Below, piece by piece: positions 46,860-55,623 of a stretch of DNA of 64,000 bases. This DNA comes from Streptomyces tagetis. GTDB lineage: Bacteria; Actinomycetota; Actinomycetes; Streptomycetales; Streptomycetaceae. Numbering within the stretch: the stretch's first letter is position 1; each line of letters opens with the position of its first letter. The translations under genes and the position numbers were made by a program. Below the pieces are notes generated by a model. That model worked only from the letters and a program-made list of their open reading frames with translations. It was not told the DNA's origin and did not search any database. The DNA lies in the NCBI RefSeq assembly GCF_018069565.1, contig NZ_JAGPNL010000003.1, positions 1 through 64,000 of the forward strand, in the 5' to 3' direction.

Positions 46860-47966
46860 ATGAGCGTGCGCATCGACATCACGGGGCTGCGGCCGGAGAG
46901 GATCGCCGTCGTGCCCTCGCCCCTGGCCGAGCTGGGCATGGCCCTGCACGCGCTCTCCGAGCCGGGTCACCATCCGGACCTCCAGGGCTGGGCGACCGGG
47001 GTGACGGCCCGGCTCGACCCGCACCTCGCCGACCGGATGTGCGAGGCCGACTTCCTGTGGCGGACCACCTTCTCGGACCTCTTCATGCCGTATGCCGGGC
47101 TCCCCGGCCGGGACACGCTCCCCGGCGCCGGGCTCGCCGAGGAACTGGACCTGCTCGACAGGCTCTCCGACGAGCAGTTCGTCAACGCGGCCCTGGAGTT
47201 CACCTGCGCCCTGCCGTACAGCACCGGCGGGGCCTCCGCGCTCGCGGACGCCGCGGTGCGCCGCCGCGCGCTGGACCTGGCCGCCGCGCGCGGACCGCGC
47301 CAGCTCCGCTTCGGCGAACGGCTGCTGGCCGACCCGCCGCGGATCAGGGAGTGGCTGCGCAGGTTCGCGCTCGACTGCGACGAGGCGTTCTTCGCGCAGA
47401 TCTGGGCCCGGGTGAGCCACCAGCTCGCGGCGGACGCCCGCCACAAGACCGAGCTGCTGCGCCGCAAGGGCCTGGCGGAGGCGCTGGCCGCGGTGTCGTC
47501 GGCGGTGGCGCTGGACGAGGCCGCCGGGCAGATCGTCGTCGACAAGCTGGGCGAGGGCCGCTCCTCGACGGGCGACGGCGGTCTCCTGCTGGTCCCCACC
47601 AGCCTCGGCCGCCCGCACCTGCTGGTCCTGCACCGCCACGGCTGGCAGCCGGTGCTGCACTACCCGGCCGGCTCCCCCGAGCCCGACGCGCCGCCCAGCG
47701 TCGAGCAGCTCACCCTGCGGATGACCGCGCTGTCCCACCCGGTGCGGATGCGGATCTGCCGCCACCTGGCGCGCAGCGCGTACACCACGGGCGAGCTGGC
47801 GCAGGTGCACGGCATGACGGCGCCGGAGATATCCCGGCACCTGGGCGTGCTGAAGAAGGCGGGCCTGCTCACCACCCGCCGCCGCGGCCGGTACGTCCTG
47901 CACCAACTGGACGTCACCGTGGTGGCCCGGCTCGGCAGCGACTTCCTGGAGGGCATCCTCCGGTGA
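46860..47966 (+). CDS. DUF5937/ArsR-type helix-turn-helix regulator
   Basis: 368 residues. The N-terminal 270 residues are an uncharacterised helical domain (PSPLAELGMALHALSEPGHH at the start). The C-terminal winged helix has LRMTALSHPVRMRICRHLA and MTAPEISRHLGVLKKAGLL, typical ArsR. Streptomyces has many such long ArsR-like regulators whose ligands are unknown. ATG 46860 is chosen; the Met five codons earlier is less likely as it lies nearer the operator. The inverted repeat at 46797-46823 suggests self-regulation. Confidence 0.85.
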   Translation: MSVRIDITGLRPERIAVVPSPLAELGMALHALSEPGHHPDLQGWATGVTARLDPHLADRMCEADFLWRTTFSDLFMPYAGLPGRDTLPGAGLAEELDLLDRLSDEQFVNAALEFTCALPYSTGGASALADAAVRRRALDLAAARGPRQLRFGERLLADPPRIREWLRRFALDCDEAFFAQIWARVSHQLAADARHKTELLRRKGLAEALAAVSSAVALDEAAGQIVVDKLGEGRSSTGDGGLLLVPTSLGRPHLLVLHRHGWQPVLHYPAGSPEPDAPPSVEQLTLRMTALSHPVRMRICRHLARSAYTTGELAQVHGMTAPEISRHLGVLKKAGLLTTRRRGRYVLHQLDVTVVARLGSDFLEGILR

Positions 47967-47992
47967 CCGGGCCGGGCGCCCGCGGCGCGCGG

Positions 47993-48625
47993 TCAGTCGA
48001 GGCGGATGTGGCGCAGGCCGACGGCCGTCTGCCGCAGCCGGGTCCGCACCCGTCCCTCGGTGTTGGGGTCCAGGGTGAGTCCCGCCAGGACGGCGATCCG
48101 GTCGGCGGTCTTCGGGACGGTGGTGTGGTCCGTCCACAGGTGCTCGGCGAACTCCGCCTCGCGCAGCCGCTCCAGACAGTGGTCGAGCTGCGTCACCGCC
48201 CAGGTCTCCCGCCGCGCGGGCGCCCTGCGTCCCGTGGCGCGGGCGAGGACCCGGCCGAGGACGCGCTCGCGCAGCCGCCGCAGCACCGTCTCCCGTTCGG
48301 CGAGGAGGGTGAAGTGCCGTACGTCGTGGCCGAGTTCGCGCAGCCGGCCGACGGTCTCGGCGAACTGGACCGGGTCGGTGACCGTCATGGGCACGATCAC
48401 CACGCCCTCGTGCCGGGTCAGGGCGAGGTCGAGGACCTCCACGACGCCCTGCCGCCAGGAGACCAGTTCCCGGAAGTCCCCGCGCAGCGCGGGCGGCAGG
48501 GTGCGGCGCAGGCCGAAGCCGGTGTGCTCGGGGTCGCAGATCACGCTGCCGGGAAGGCGGCGACGGATCTCGTGTGCGGTCTGTGTCTTGCCGCCCCCGA
48601 AGGGGCCGTTGATCCACAGGAGCAT
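47993..48625 (-). CDS. tmrB: TmrB-like AAA ATPase (tunicamycin-resistance protein family)
   Basis: 210 residues. MLLWINGPFGGGKTQTAHEI at the start carries the P-loop and lines up with MIIWINGAFGSGKTQTA of Bacillus TmrB; DPEHTGFGLR, VIVPMTVTDP, HFTLLAERETVLRRLR and LDPNTEGRVR also correspond. TmrB is a membrane-associated ATP-binding protein that confers tunicamycin resistance, possibly by binding the drug. ATG 48625 is preferred to the Met two codons earlier because it matches the family start and TAGGGT ends 7 nt before it (leaderless type). Confidence 0.85.
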   Translation of the reverse strand: MLLWINGPFGGGKTQTAHEIRRRLPGSVICDPEHTGFGLRRTLPPALRGDFRELVSWRQGVVEVLDLALTRHEGVVIVPMTVTDPVQFAETVGRLRELGHDVRHFTLLAERETVLRRLRERVLGRVLARATGRRAPARRETWAVTQLDHCLERLREAEFAEHLWTDHTTVPKTADRIAVLAGLTLDPNTEGRVRTRLRQTAVGLRHIRLD

Positions 48626-48665
48626 GGACATGACCCTACCGAGGGGGCCCGCCGCGCGGGGCCGG

Positions 48666-49337
48666 TCAGCCGTGTCCGCCCGCCCGCACGAGCCCGGTCT
48701 CGTAGGCGAGGACCACCACCTGCACGCGGTCGCGCAGGCCGAGCTTGGTGAGGATGCGGCCGACGTGCGTCTTCACGGTCGCCTCCGACAGGACGAGCCG
48801 GGCCGCGATCTCGCCGTTGGACAGGCCCTGCGCCACCAGCACCATCACCTCGCGCTCGCGTTCGGTGAGCCGGTCCAGCTCGGCGGGGCGCGGACGCCCG
48901 CCGGCGGCCGGCAGCATCGGCGCGAAACGGTCCAGCAGCCGGCGGGTGGTGGAGGGGGCGACCACCGCGTCGCCGCTGTGCACGGCGCGGATGGCGGCGA
49001 GGAGTTCGCCGGGCGGCACGTCCTTGAGCATGAAGCCGGAGGCACCGGCCTTCAGCGCGGAGAAGGCGTACTCGTCGAGGTCGAACGTGGTCAGGATCAG
49101 CACCTTGGGCGCGTCGGGGTCGGCGCAGATCCGGCCGGTGGCCTCCACCCCGTCGAGCCGGGGCATGCGGACGTCCATCAGGACCACGTCGACGGCGGTG
49201 GAGCGCAGCACCTGGAGGGCTTCGGCGCCGTCGCCCGCCTCCGCGACCACCTCCATGTCCGGCTGCGCGGCGAGCACCATGCGGAACCCGGTGCGCAGGA
49301 GCACCTGGTCGTCGACGAGCATGACGCGGATCGTCAT
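48666..49337 (-). CDS. NarL/LuxR-type response regulator
   Basis: 223 residues. The receiver domain has DD (9-10), the phosphoacceptor Asp in VVLMDVRMPRLDG (about residue 55) and Lys in FMLKDVPP. The C-terminal LuxR helix-turn-helix is LTEREREVMVLVAQGLSNGEIA with ATVKTHVGRILTKLGLRDR. ATG 49337 has AAGGAAGAG upstream. It pairs with the histidine kinase at 49478-50680 (same strand, separated by a 140-bp repeat region). The signal is unknown. Confidence 0.94.
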   Translation of the reverse strand: MTIRVMLVDDQVLLRTGFRMVLAAQPDMEVVAEAGDGAEALQVLRSTAVDVVLMDVRMPRLDGVEATGRICADPDAPKVLILTTFDLDEYAFSALKAGASGFMLKDVPPGELLAAIRAVHSGDAVVAPSTTRRLLDRFAPMLPAAGGRPRPAELDRLTEREREVMVLVAQGLSNGEIAARLVLSEATVKTHVGRILTKLGLRDRVQVVVLAYETGLVRAGGHG

Positions 49338-49390
49338 CGGGTCTCTTCCTTCTGCGGGACGGTGGGGGGCGGCGGGGTGGCGGGCGCGAG

Positions 49391-49468
49391 GCGGTGGGGC
49401 AGCGGAGCGGTGGGGCAGCGGAGCGGTGGAGCGGCAGAGCGGTCGGGCAGCAGAGCGGTCGGGCCGGA
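49391..49468. repeat. 16-bp tandem repeat between kinase and regulator genes
   Basis: Units at 49391, 49407, 49423 and 49439, with a partial fifth at 49455, follow GCGGTGGGGCAGCGGA; the first two are identical. The array lies in the transcribed gap between the histidine kinase and its regulator, and fills most of the 140 bp. Confidence 0.9.
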
Positions 49469-49477
49469 GCGTCCGGT

Positions 49478-50680
49478 TCAGTGTGCCGGTTTCAGCGGCA
49501 GCAGGGCGCTGACCCGGAAGCCGCCGCCGGGGCGCGGGCCCGCGTCCAGGGTGCCGCCGACCATGCCGATCCGCTCCCGCATGCCGATCAGTCCGTGGCC
49601 CTGGCCGTCGAGACCGCCCTCCTCGTACAGCTCGTGCGGGGCTCCCTGGCCGTCGTCCTCGACGAGCAGGCCGAGCCCGTCGTCGAAGTAGACGAGGCGC
49701 ACGCTCGCGCCCGCGTGGGGGCCGCCGTGCTTGCGGGTGTTGGTCAGCGCCTCCTGCACGATGCGGTAGGCGGTCAGCTCGACGCCGCTGGGCAGTTCAC
49801 GGGGGGTCCCCTCGATCTTGAAGTCGACCGGCAGGCCCGAGGTGCGGCACTGCTCGACGAGGTCCTCGATCTGCCCGACGTCGGGCTGCGGGACGTACTC
49901 GCCCGCCTCCTGGTGCTCACCGGTGCGCAGCACGCCGAGCAGGCGGCGCATCTCCGCGAGCGCCTGGCGGCCGGTGGAGGAGATCGTCTCCAGTGCCTTG
50001 CGGGCCTGGTCGGGGGCGGCGTCGAAGACGTAGGCGGCGCCGTCGGCCTGGACCACCATCACGGAGACGTTGTGCGCGACGACGTCGTGCAGTTCGCGCG
50101 CGATACGGGCCCGTTCGGCGGCGACCGCGACCTTGGCCTGCGCCTCGCGCTCCTTCTCCAGCCGGGCGGCGCGCTCCTCCAGTTGCGCGAAGTAGGCGCG
50201 GCGGGTGCGTATGGAGTCGCCGAGCACCCAGGCCAGGGCGAAGGGCACCGTCTGGAACACGGTGATGGCGACGTTGCCCGCGATCCCGGTGTGCTCGCTG
50301 GGCCAGCGCATCTGCGCCACGGGCGCGGCGCACAGGCCCATGGTGAGCGCGGCCCGCGAGTACCAGCGGGCGCCGGTCGCGGCCACGGTGTAGACGATCA
50401 CCAGGAGGGCGAAGTCGGCGGGCATCGTGGGAACGTCCAGCACGAGCTGGGCCAGTCCGAGGACGGCGCCCAGCAGCAGCATCTTCTCCGGCATGCGCCG
50501 GCGCAACGCGATGACCAGGCAGAGCAGCGCGGAGACGGGGACGGTCAGCGCCAGCGTGGACGTCCCGGGAGCCTCCGGACTCGGCCCCGCGCTCACCACG
50601 GCGAGACCGAACAGGACGAGTGCCCAGAAACAGTCGACCCCGGTCGGGTGTCTGCGGAGGAAATCGTAGAGGCGCTGCAC
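49478..50680 (-). CDS. Sensor histidine kinase (NarX/DesK-like)
   Basis: 400 residues. Four to six membrane spans occupy residues 15-160. A coiled-coil (QLEERAARLEKEREAQAKVA) leads to the HisKA_3 phosphoacceptor in ERARIARELHDVVAHNVSV and the ATPase with VQEALTNTRKHGG and GHGLIGMRERIGM. The membrane part lacks a large external loop, so it may sense a signal within the membrane. GTG 50680 is supported by TACGCT ending 7 nt upstream (leaderless type). Partner is the regulator at 48666-49337. Confidence 0.94.
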   Translation of the reverse strand: MQRLYDFLRRHPTGVDCFWALVLFGLAVVSAGPSPEAPGTSTLALTVPVSALLCLVIALRRRMPEKMLLLGAVLGLAQLVLDVPTMPADFALLVIVYTVAATGARWYSRAALTMGLCAAPVAQMRWPSEHTGIAGNVAITVFQTVPFALAWVLGDSIRTRRAYFAQLEERAARLEKEREAQAKVAVAAERARIARELHDVVAHNVSVMVVQADGAAYVFDAAPDQARKALETISSTGRQALAEMRRLLGVLRTGEHQEAGEYVPQPDVGQIEDLVEQCRTSGLPVDFKIEGTPRELPSGVELTAYRIVQEALTNTRKHGGPHAGASVRLVYFDDGLGLLVEDDGQGAPHELYEEGGLDGQGHGLIGMRERIGMVGGTLDAGPRPGGGFRVSALLPLKPAH

Positions 50681-50841
50681 GTAACCCAGCGTAGGCAGGC
50701 GGGACCGGCCCGGGGGTCAACCGGAGGGCCGATCCGCACCCCCCGCGCCTACTCCCCAAGGTGGAGGCCCCGCTCTCCTGTGCCCATGGACGTTCCGCTT
50801 GCCGCCCCGGCAGTTCCGCTTGCCGCACTAGCCTGGGAGCC

Positions 50842-52104
50842 GTGAGAGCGGCAACGGCGGAGGCCGGCGGGGCTGATGAGGCCGGTGGGGACGGCGAGGT
50901 GGGGGTGACTCACGGGGCTGCTAAGGCCAGTGGGGCTGCCAGGGCCAGTGGGGCTGCCAGGGCTGCTGGAGCCAGCGGGGGTCTTGGGGCCAGCGGGGCT
51001 CCTGCGGTCAGTGGGCGCGACAGGGCCAAGAAGGCCGATGCGGTCGGCGTGACTCGTGCCGCCGACGGCCCCCACGGAGGCTCCGGTGAGTGGCGGGGCT
51101 GGCGGGAGGCCACCGAGGCGGCCCTCTACGGTCCGCGCGGCTTCTACCGGCGGCCCGAGGGCCCGGCCGGCCACTTCCGTACGTCCGTGCACGCCTCCCC
51201 GCTCTTCGCCGGTGCCGTGGCCCGGCTGCTGTGCCGGGTCGACGCGGCGCTGGGGCGGCCCGCCGCCCTCGACTTCGTGGACCTCGGCGCCGGACGCGGC
51301 GAACTGGTGACCGGGGTACTGGCCGCGCTGCCCGCCGAGGTGGCCGCCCGCACCCGCGCCCACGCCGTCGAGATCGCCGCCCGGCCCGCCGCACTCGCCC
51401 CCGGGATCGCGTGGCGGCCCGAACCGCCCCACGGCGTCACGGGGCTCCTGTTCGCCAACGAGTGGCTGGACAACGTCCCCGTGGACGTCGCGGAGGTCGA
51501 CGCCGGGGGAGCCGTCCGGCGCGTCCTGGTCCGCGAGGACGGCCGTGAGCGGCTGGGCACGCCGGTGACCGGGTCCGACGCCGACTGGCTGGAGCGCTGG
51601 TGGCCGCTGCCCGGCGAGGAGGGGCTGCGGGCCGAGATCGGCCGGCCCCGGGACACCGCCTGGGCCGCCGCCGTCAGGACGCTGGAGCGGGGACTCGCCG
51701 TGGCCGCCGATTACGCGCACACGGCCGACACGCGCCCGCCCCACGGCACGCTCACCGGCTTCCGGGCGGGTCGTGAGACGGCGCCGGTCCCCGACGGTTC
51801 GTGCGACCTCACGTCCCACGTCGCCCTGGACGCGTGCGCGGCGGAAGGGGTGCGGTCCGGCGCGCGGACGCTCCCCCAGCGGGAGGCCCTGCGTGCCCTC
51901 GGCGTCACGGGAACCCGCCCGCCGCTCGCCCTGGCCACGACCGATCCGGCCGGGTACGTACGCGCCCTCGCCACCGCCTCCGAGGCCACCGAGCTGACCG
52001 CGCCGGGCGGGCTGGGCGGCTTCACCTGGCTGTGCCGGCCGGTGGACCTGCCCGGCGGGGTGGCGCCGCTACTTGTCGATGTCGCCGACCACGAAGAACA
52101 GTGA
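50842..52104 (+). CDS. MidA/NDUFAF7-family SAM-dependent methyltransferase
   Basis: 420 residues from GTG 50842. The N-terminal 75 residues are Ala/Gly/Ser repeats of the type [13 protein letters not shown], absent in relatives. The core has [19 protein letters not shown], motif [30 protein letters not shown] and ADYAHT, the PF02636 (MidA) pattern. NDUFAF7, the mitochondrial member, methylates an Arg of NDUFS2, the NuoD counterpart. Here the neighbouring gene, convergent and overlapping at the 3' ends by 36 bp, is a NuoD paralogue, suggesting the same substrate. TAGCCT ends 7 nt before the GTG (leaderless type). Confidence 0.85.
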   Translation: MRAATAEAGGADEAGGDGEVGVTHGAAKASGAARASGAARAAGASGGLGASGAPAVSGRDRAKKADAVGVTRAADGPHGGSGEWRGWREATEAALYGPRGFYRRPEGPAGHFRTSVHASPLFAGAVARLLCRVDAALGRPAALDFVDLGAGRGELVTGVLAALPAEVAARTRAHAVEIAARPAALAPGIAWRPEPPHGVTGLLFANEWLDNVPVDVAEVDAGGAVRRVLVREDGRERLGTPVTGSDADWLERWWPLPGEEGLRAEIGRPRDTAWAAAVRTLERGLAVAADYAHTADTRPPHGTLTGFRAGRETAPVPDGSCDLTSHVALDACAAEGVRSGARTLPQREALRALGVTGTRPPLALATTDPAGYVRALATASEATELTAPGGLGGFTWLCRPVDLPGGVAPLLVDVADHEEQ

Positions 52105-53220
52105 CCCGAGGATCGCCACCATGTCCGAGACCAGCGTCCCGGGCAGCAGCTCCGTCAGCGCCTGGATGTTGTTGTACGAGGCCGAGCGCAGCTTCAGCCG
52201 GTACGGGGTCTTCTCGCCCTTGCTGACCAGGTAGTAGCCGTTGATGCCGAGCGGGTTCTCGGTCCAGGCGTACGTGTGTCCCTCGGGTGCCTTCAGCACC
52301 TTGGGGAGCCGCTGGTTGACCGGCCCCGGCGGCAGCCCGGCCAGCCGGTCCAGGCAGGCGTCGGCGAGGTCGAGGGCGTTGTGGGTCTGCTCCAGCAGGC
52401 ATTCGAAACGGGCCAGGCAGTCGCCCTCCCGCCGCGTGACGACCTTCAGGGTGTCCTGGAGGTCTCCGTAGGCGAGGTACGGCTCGTCGCGGCGCAGGTC
52501 GAAGTCGACGCCCGAGGCGCGCGCGATGGGGCCGCTCACCCCGTACGCGTGCACCGCCTCGGGGCTCAGGACCCCGACGTCCCGGGTGCGGCCCCGGAAG
52601 ATCTCGTTGCCGAGCACCAGGTCGTCGAAGACGTCCATCCGCGAGCGCACGGCGCGGACGGCCTCCCGCGCGCGGACGGTCCAGCCGGCGGGAAGGTCCT
52701 CCTTGAGGCCGCCGACACGGTTGAACATGTAGTGCATGCGCCCGCCGGAGACCTCCTCCATGGCGTTCTGCAGGACCTCGCGCTCCCGGAAGGCGTGGAA
52801 GACCGGGGTGATGCCGCCCAACTCCAGCGGATAGGAGCCGAGGAACATCAGGTGGTTGAGCACCCTGTTCAGCTCCGCGAGCAGCGTGCGGGTCCACACG
52901 GCCCGCTCGGGGACCTCCATGCCGAGCATCCGCTCCACGGCGAGGACCACGCCGAGTTCGTTGGAGAACGCCGAGAGCCAGTCGTGCCGGTTGGCCAGCA
53001 CGATGATCTGACGGTAGTCACGGGCCTCGAAGAGCTTCTCCGCGCCGCGGTGCATGTAGCCGATCACCGGCTCCGCGCGGGTGATCCGCTCGCCGTCCAG
53101 GACGAGCCGCAGCCTCAGCACACCGTGCGTGGACGGGTGCTGGGGACCGATGTTGAGCACCATGTCCGTGCTCTCCGCGGCTCCGCCGATACCGACCGTG
53201 GTCTCCGTCGTGGGAGTCAT
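52069..53220 (-). CDS. nuoD2: Orphan NADH dehydrogenase subunit D paralogue (NuoD-like)
   Basis: 383 residues. It carries the 49-kDa subunit features: [18 protein letters not shown] at the start, [15 protein letters not shown] (R58 matches the methylated Arg of NDUFS2), [14 protein letters not shown], and the C-terminal VVGDIDK. No other nuo gene is nearby, so it is not part of the normal complex I operon. It may serve an accessory respiratory complex or act as an alternative subunit. ATG 53220 has GGGGAG about 10 nt upstream. Its 3' end overlaps the MidA-like gene. Confidence 0.93.
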   Translation of the reverse strand: MTPTTETTVGIGGAAESTDMVLNIGPQHPSTHGVLRLRLVLDGERITRAEPVIGYMHRGAEKLFEARDYRQIIVLANRHDWLSAFSNELGVVLAVERMLGMEVPERAVWTRTLLAELNRVLNHLMFLGSYPLELGGITPVFHAFREREVLQNAMEEVSGGRMHYMFNRVGGLKEDLPAGWTVRAREAVRAVRSRMDVFDDLVLGNEIFRGRTRDVGVLSPEAVHAYGVSGPIARASGVDFDLRRDEPYLAYGDLQDTLKVVTRREGDCLARFECLLEQTHNALDLADACLDRLAGLPPGPVNQRLPKVLKAPEGHTYAWTENPLGINGYYLVSKGEKTPYRLKLRSASYNNIQALTELLPGTLVSDMVAILGSLFFVVGDIDK

Positions 53221-53251
53221 GTCCCCAGTCTCCCCTACGTACGCTGGCCTC

Positions 53252-53851
53252 ATGGAGACGGGGAGCCCGCGCGAGGCGGGCACGGCGGAACCGGCCGACA
53301 CGCCGGACGCCGGCACGCGGGAAGTAAACACGCCGGTGACGGACATACCAGACACACCGGACACGCCGGGCACGCGCACGGTCGCGGGTGAGCCGGTGTG
53401 GACCGGGCTGCCGCCGGGGCTGCTGCGGATGCGGCGGCTGTTGCTGGTGGTGTGGCTGGGACTGTTCACCCTGGCCTCGGGCGTGGTGCCCGCCCTGTTC
53501 GCGGGGCCCGTCTGGGCCCTCTGCGCACTGCCGCCGCTCGCCCTGCTGGTCTGGGGCTGGGTGATGCTCGGGCGCAACTGGCGCTCCTGGCGGTACGCCG
53601 AACGCGCCGACGACCTGCTGATCTGCCGCGGGGTGCTGTGGCACGAGGAGACCGTGGTGCCGTACGGGCGGATGCAGCTCGTCGAGGTGACCTCGGGGCC
53701 GGTCGAGCGGCACTTCGGGCTGGCCAGCGTGCAGTTGCACACGGCCGCCGCCGCGTCCGACGCGACCATCCCCGGCCTCGATCCGGCCGAGGCGGAACGC
53801 CTGCGCGACCGGCTCACCGAGCTGGGCGAGGCCCGGTCGGCGGGGCTGTGA
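53252..53851 (+). CDS. Bacterial PH-domain membrane protein (YdbS-like)
   Basis: 199 residues. A 50-residue N-terminal tail rich in DTP motifs ([17 protein letters not shown]) precedes two membrane spans (about 65-105) and a bPH2 domain with [33 protein letters not shown]. In Bacillus YdbS works with YdbT. The next gene overlaps by 4 bp and encodes a YdbT-like protein, supporting a complex. ATG 53252 has TACGCT ending 6 nt upstream (leaderless type). The DTP tail resembles the repeat motif at 55258-55590. Confidence 0.88.
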   Translation: METGSPREAGTAEPADTPDAGTREVNTPVTDIPDTPDTPGTRTVAGEPVWTGLPPGLLRMRRLLLVVWLGLFTLASGVVPALFAGPVWALCALPPLALLVWGWVMLGRNWRSWRYAERADDLLICRGVLWHEETVVPYGRMQLVEVTSGPVERHFGLASVQLHTAAAASDATIPGLDPAEAERLRDRLTELGEARSAGL

Positions 53852-55182
53852 CCGCGTCCCAGGAGATCCGGCCGGAGAGCGCCCCCGCCGGTGTGCGCGA
53901 ACGGCGCCTGCACCCCGTCACGCCGCTGCGGCGAGCCTGGGCACCGGTCGCCGTGGTCATCGGCTGGGCCGTGCACGACCCCGACCAGGTCCAGCGCCAC
54001 GTGACCCGGCTGACCACCACCACACTCGTCGCCGGACTCGCCGTCTTCCTCCCGGCCGCCGCCCTGTACGGCTTCCTGACCTGGTGGGTCACCCGGTTCG
54101 CGGTGACGGAGACGGAGCTGCGCATCCGTACCGGGCTGCTGTTCCGGCGCACCGCGCACATCCGGCTCGACCGCGTCCAGGCCATCGACGTCACCCAGCC
54201 GCTGCTGGCCCGGCTGCTGGGGGTCGCCAAGCTGAAACTCGACGTCATCGGCACCGAGGACCGGGACGAGCTGGCCTACCTCGCCGTCGGTGAGGCGCGG
54301 GCGCTCCGTGCCGAACTGCTGGCCCTCGCCGCCGGCTTCGCGCCGCAGGAGGCCCACGAGGTCGGCGAGGCGCCCTCCCGGGAGCTGGTGCGCGTACCGC
54401 CGCGGGTCCTCGCCGTCTCGCTGCTGCTGACCGGCGCCACCTGGGCCATGCTGATCGCCGCCACCGTCGTCCCGACGGTGCTGTGGTGGGCCACGGACAA
54501 CCTGTGGACGGTCGCCGCGTCGTCGCTGCCGCTGCTGGGCGCGGCGGTGGCGAGCAGCGTGGGCCGGTTCGTCGGGGAGTACGACTGGACGCTGGCCGAG
54601 TCCCCGGACGGGCTCCGCATCGACCACGGGCTGCTGGACCGCGCCCACGAGACGGTGCCGCCGGGCCGGGTGCAGGCGGTGCGGATCGTCGAGCCGCTGC
54701 TGTGGCGCCGTCTCGGCTGGGTACGGGTCGAACTGGACGTGGCCGGCTCGTCCAACTCCCTGCTGCTGCCGGTCGCCCCGCGCGAGATCGCCGTCTCCGT
54801 CGTCGCCCGGGTGCTGCCCGGGGTGTTCGTGCCGGGGCCGGCCCACCTGACGCCCCCGCCGCGCCGGGCCGCCCGGCGGCTGCCGGTGTGGTGGCGCGGG
54901 CACGGACTGGCCGTCGTGGGCGGGGTGTTCGCCGCCCGGCACGGGCTGCTGAAGCGCACCCTCTCGCTGGTGCCGCACGCCAAGGTGCAGAGCGTACGGC
55001 TGACGCAGGGGCCGTGGCGGCGGGCGCTGCGGCTCGCGGACGTCCACGTCGACACCGGGGCGAACACCACCGTCTCGGCCCGGCTGCGCGACGCCGACGA
55101 GGCGGCCCGCCTGCTCCACGCCCAGGCCGAACGCTCCCGCACCGGCCGCCGCGACGCCCTCCCGGACCGGTGGATGGCCTGA
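53848..55182 (+). CDS. Bacterial PH-domain membrane protein with several bPH2 repeats (YdbT-like)
   Basis: 444 residues. Membrane spans near 55-75 and 190-235 alternate with bPH2 domains, each with the signature [39 protein letters not shown] or [20 protein letters not shown]; three are visible. GTG 53848 overlaps the stop of the YdbS-like gene by 4 bp. Homologues in Bacillus give resistance to some antimicrobial peptides. The C-terminus ends before the 42-bp repeat array. Confidence 0.9.
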   Translation: MTASQEIRPESAPAGVRERRLHPVTPLRRAWAPVAVVIGWAVHDPDQVQRHVTRLTTTTLVAGLAVFLPAAALYGFLTWWVTRFAVTETELRIRTGLLFRRTAHIRLDRVQAIDVTQPLLARLLGVAKLKLDVIGTEDRDELAYLAVGEARALRAELLALAAGFAPQEAHEVGEAPSRELVRVPPRVLAVSLLLTGATWAMLIAATVVPTVLWWATDNLWTVAASSLPLLGAAVASSVGRFVGEYDWTLAESPDGLRIDHGLLDRAHETVPPGRVQAVRIVEPLLWRRLGWVRVELDVAGSSNSLLLPVAPREIAVSVVARVLPGVFVPGPAHLTPPPRRAARRLPVWWRGHGLAVVGGVFAARHGLLKRTLSLVPHAKVQSVRLTQGPWRRALRLADVHVDTGANTTVSARLRDADEAARLLHAQAERSRTGRRDALPDRWMA

Positions 55183-55257
55183 CGGCCACCGGCTGACGCC
55201 GGGCGACGCGGGGGCATGCCGCTCGCGGGCGGCCCACCCGGCGCCCCACCCGGCGAC

Positions 55258-55590
55258 ACGCCGGGCGGGCACCGTACGGGAGGGGAAACGCCCGGGGACA
55301 CGCCCGGGGACACGCCGCGCGGACGCCGTACGGCACGAAACACGCCCGGGGACACGCCGGGCGGACACCGCACGGAAGGGAACACGCCCGGGGACACACC
55401 GCGCGGACACCCCACGGCACCAAACACGCCCGGGGACACACCGGGCGGACACCGCACGGAAGGGGACACGCCCGGCGACACGCCGGACGGACACCCCACG
55501 GCACCAAACACGCCCGGGGACACGCCGACCCAACGCCCCACGGCACGAAACACGCCCCGCGCCCGCGGAACGCATCGGCCGGCGACAGGA
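55258..55590. repeat. 42-bp tandem repeat array (about 8 units) in a convergent intergenic region
   Basis: ACGCCC(G)GG-type starts recur at 55258, 55300, 55342, 55384, 55426, 55468, 55510 and 55552, exactly 42 bp apart. Units alternate between two variants. The period equals 14 codons, and one plus-strand frame encodes [18 protein letters not shown] repeats with no stop, yet the frame then runs antisense through the next gene and has no convincing ribosome-binding site. So I treat the array as non-coding. It fills the 441-bp gap between the YdbT-like gene and the gene ending at 55624. The kinase linker (near 7542-7570) contains very similar DNA. Confidence 0.9.
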
Positions 55591-55623
55591 CGCCCACGCG
55601 TCCCGCCGCCGGCCGGGGAAAGG

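Noticed and set aside
55258..55590. CRISPR array from the regular 42-bp period
   Set aside because: Whole 42-bp units are repeated in tandem, so there are no unique spacers; no cas genes are present.
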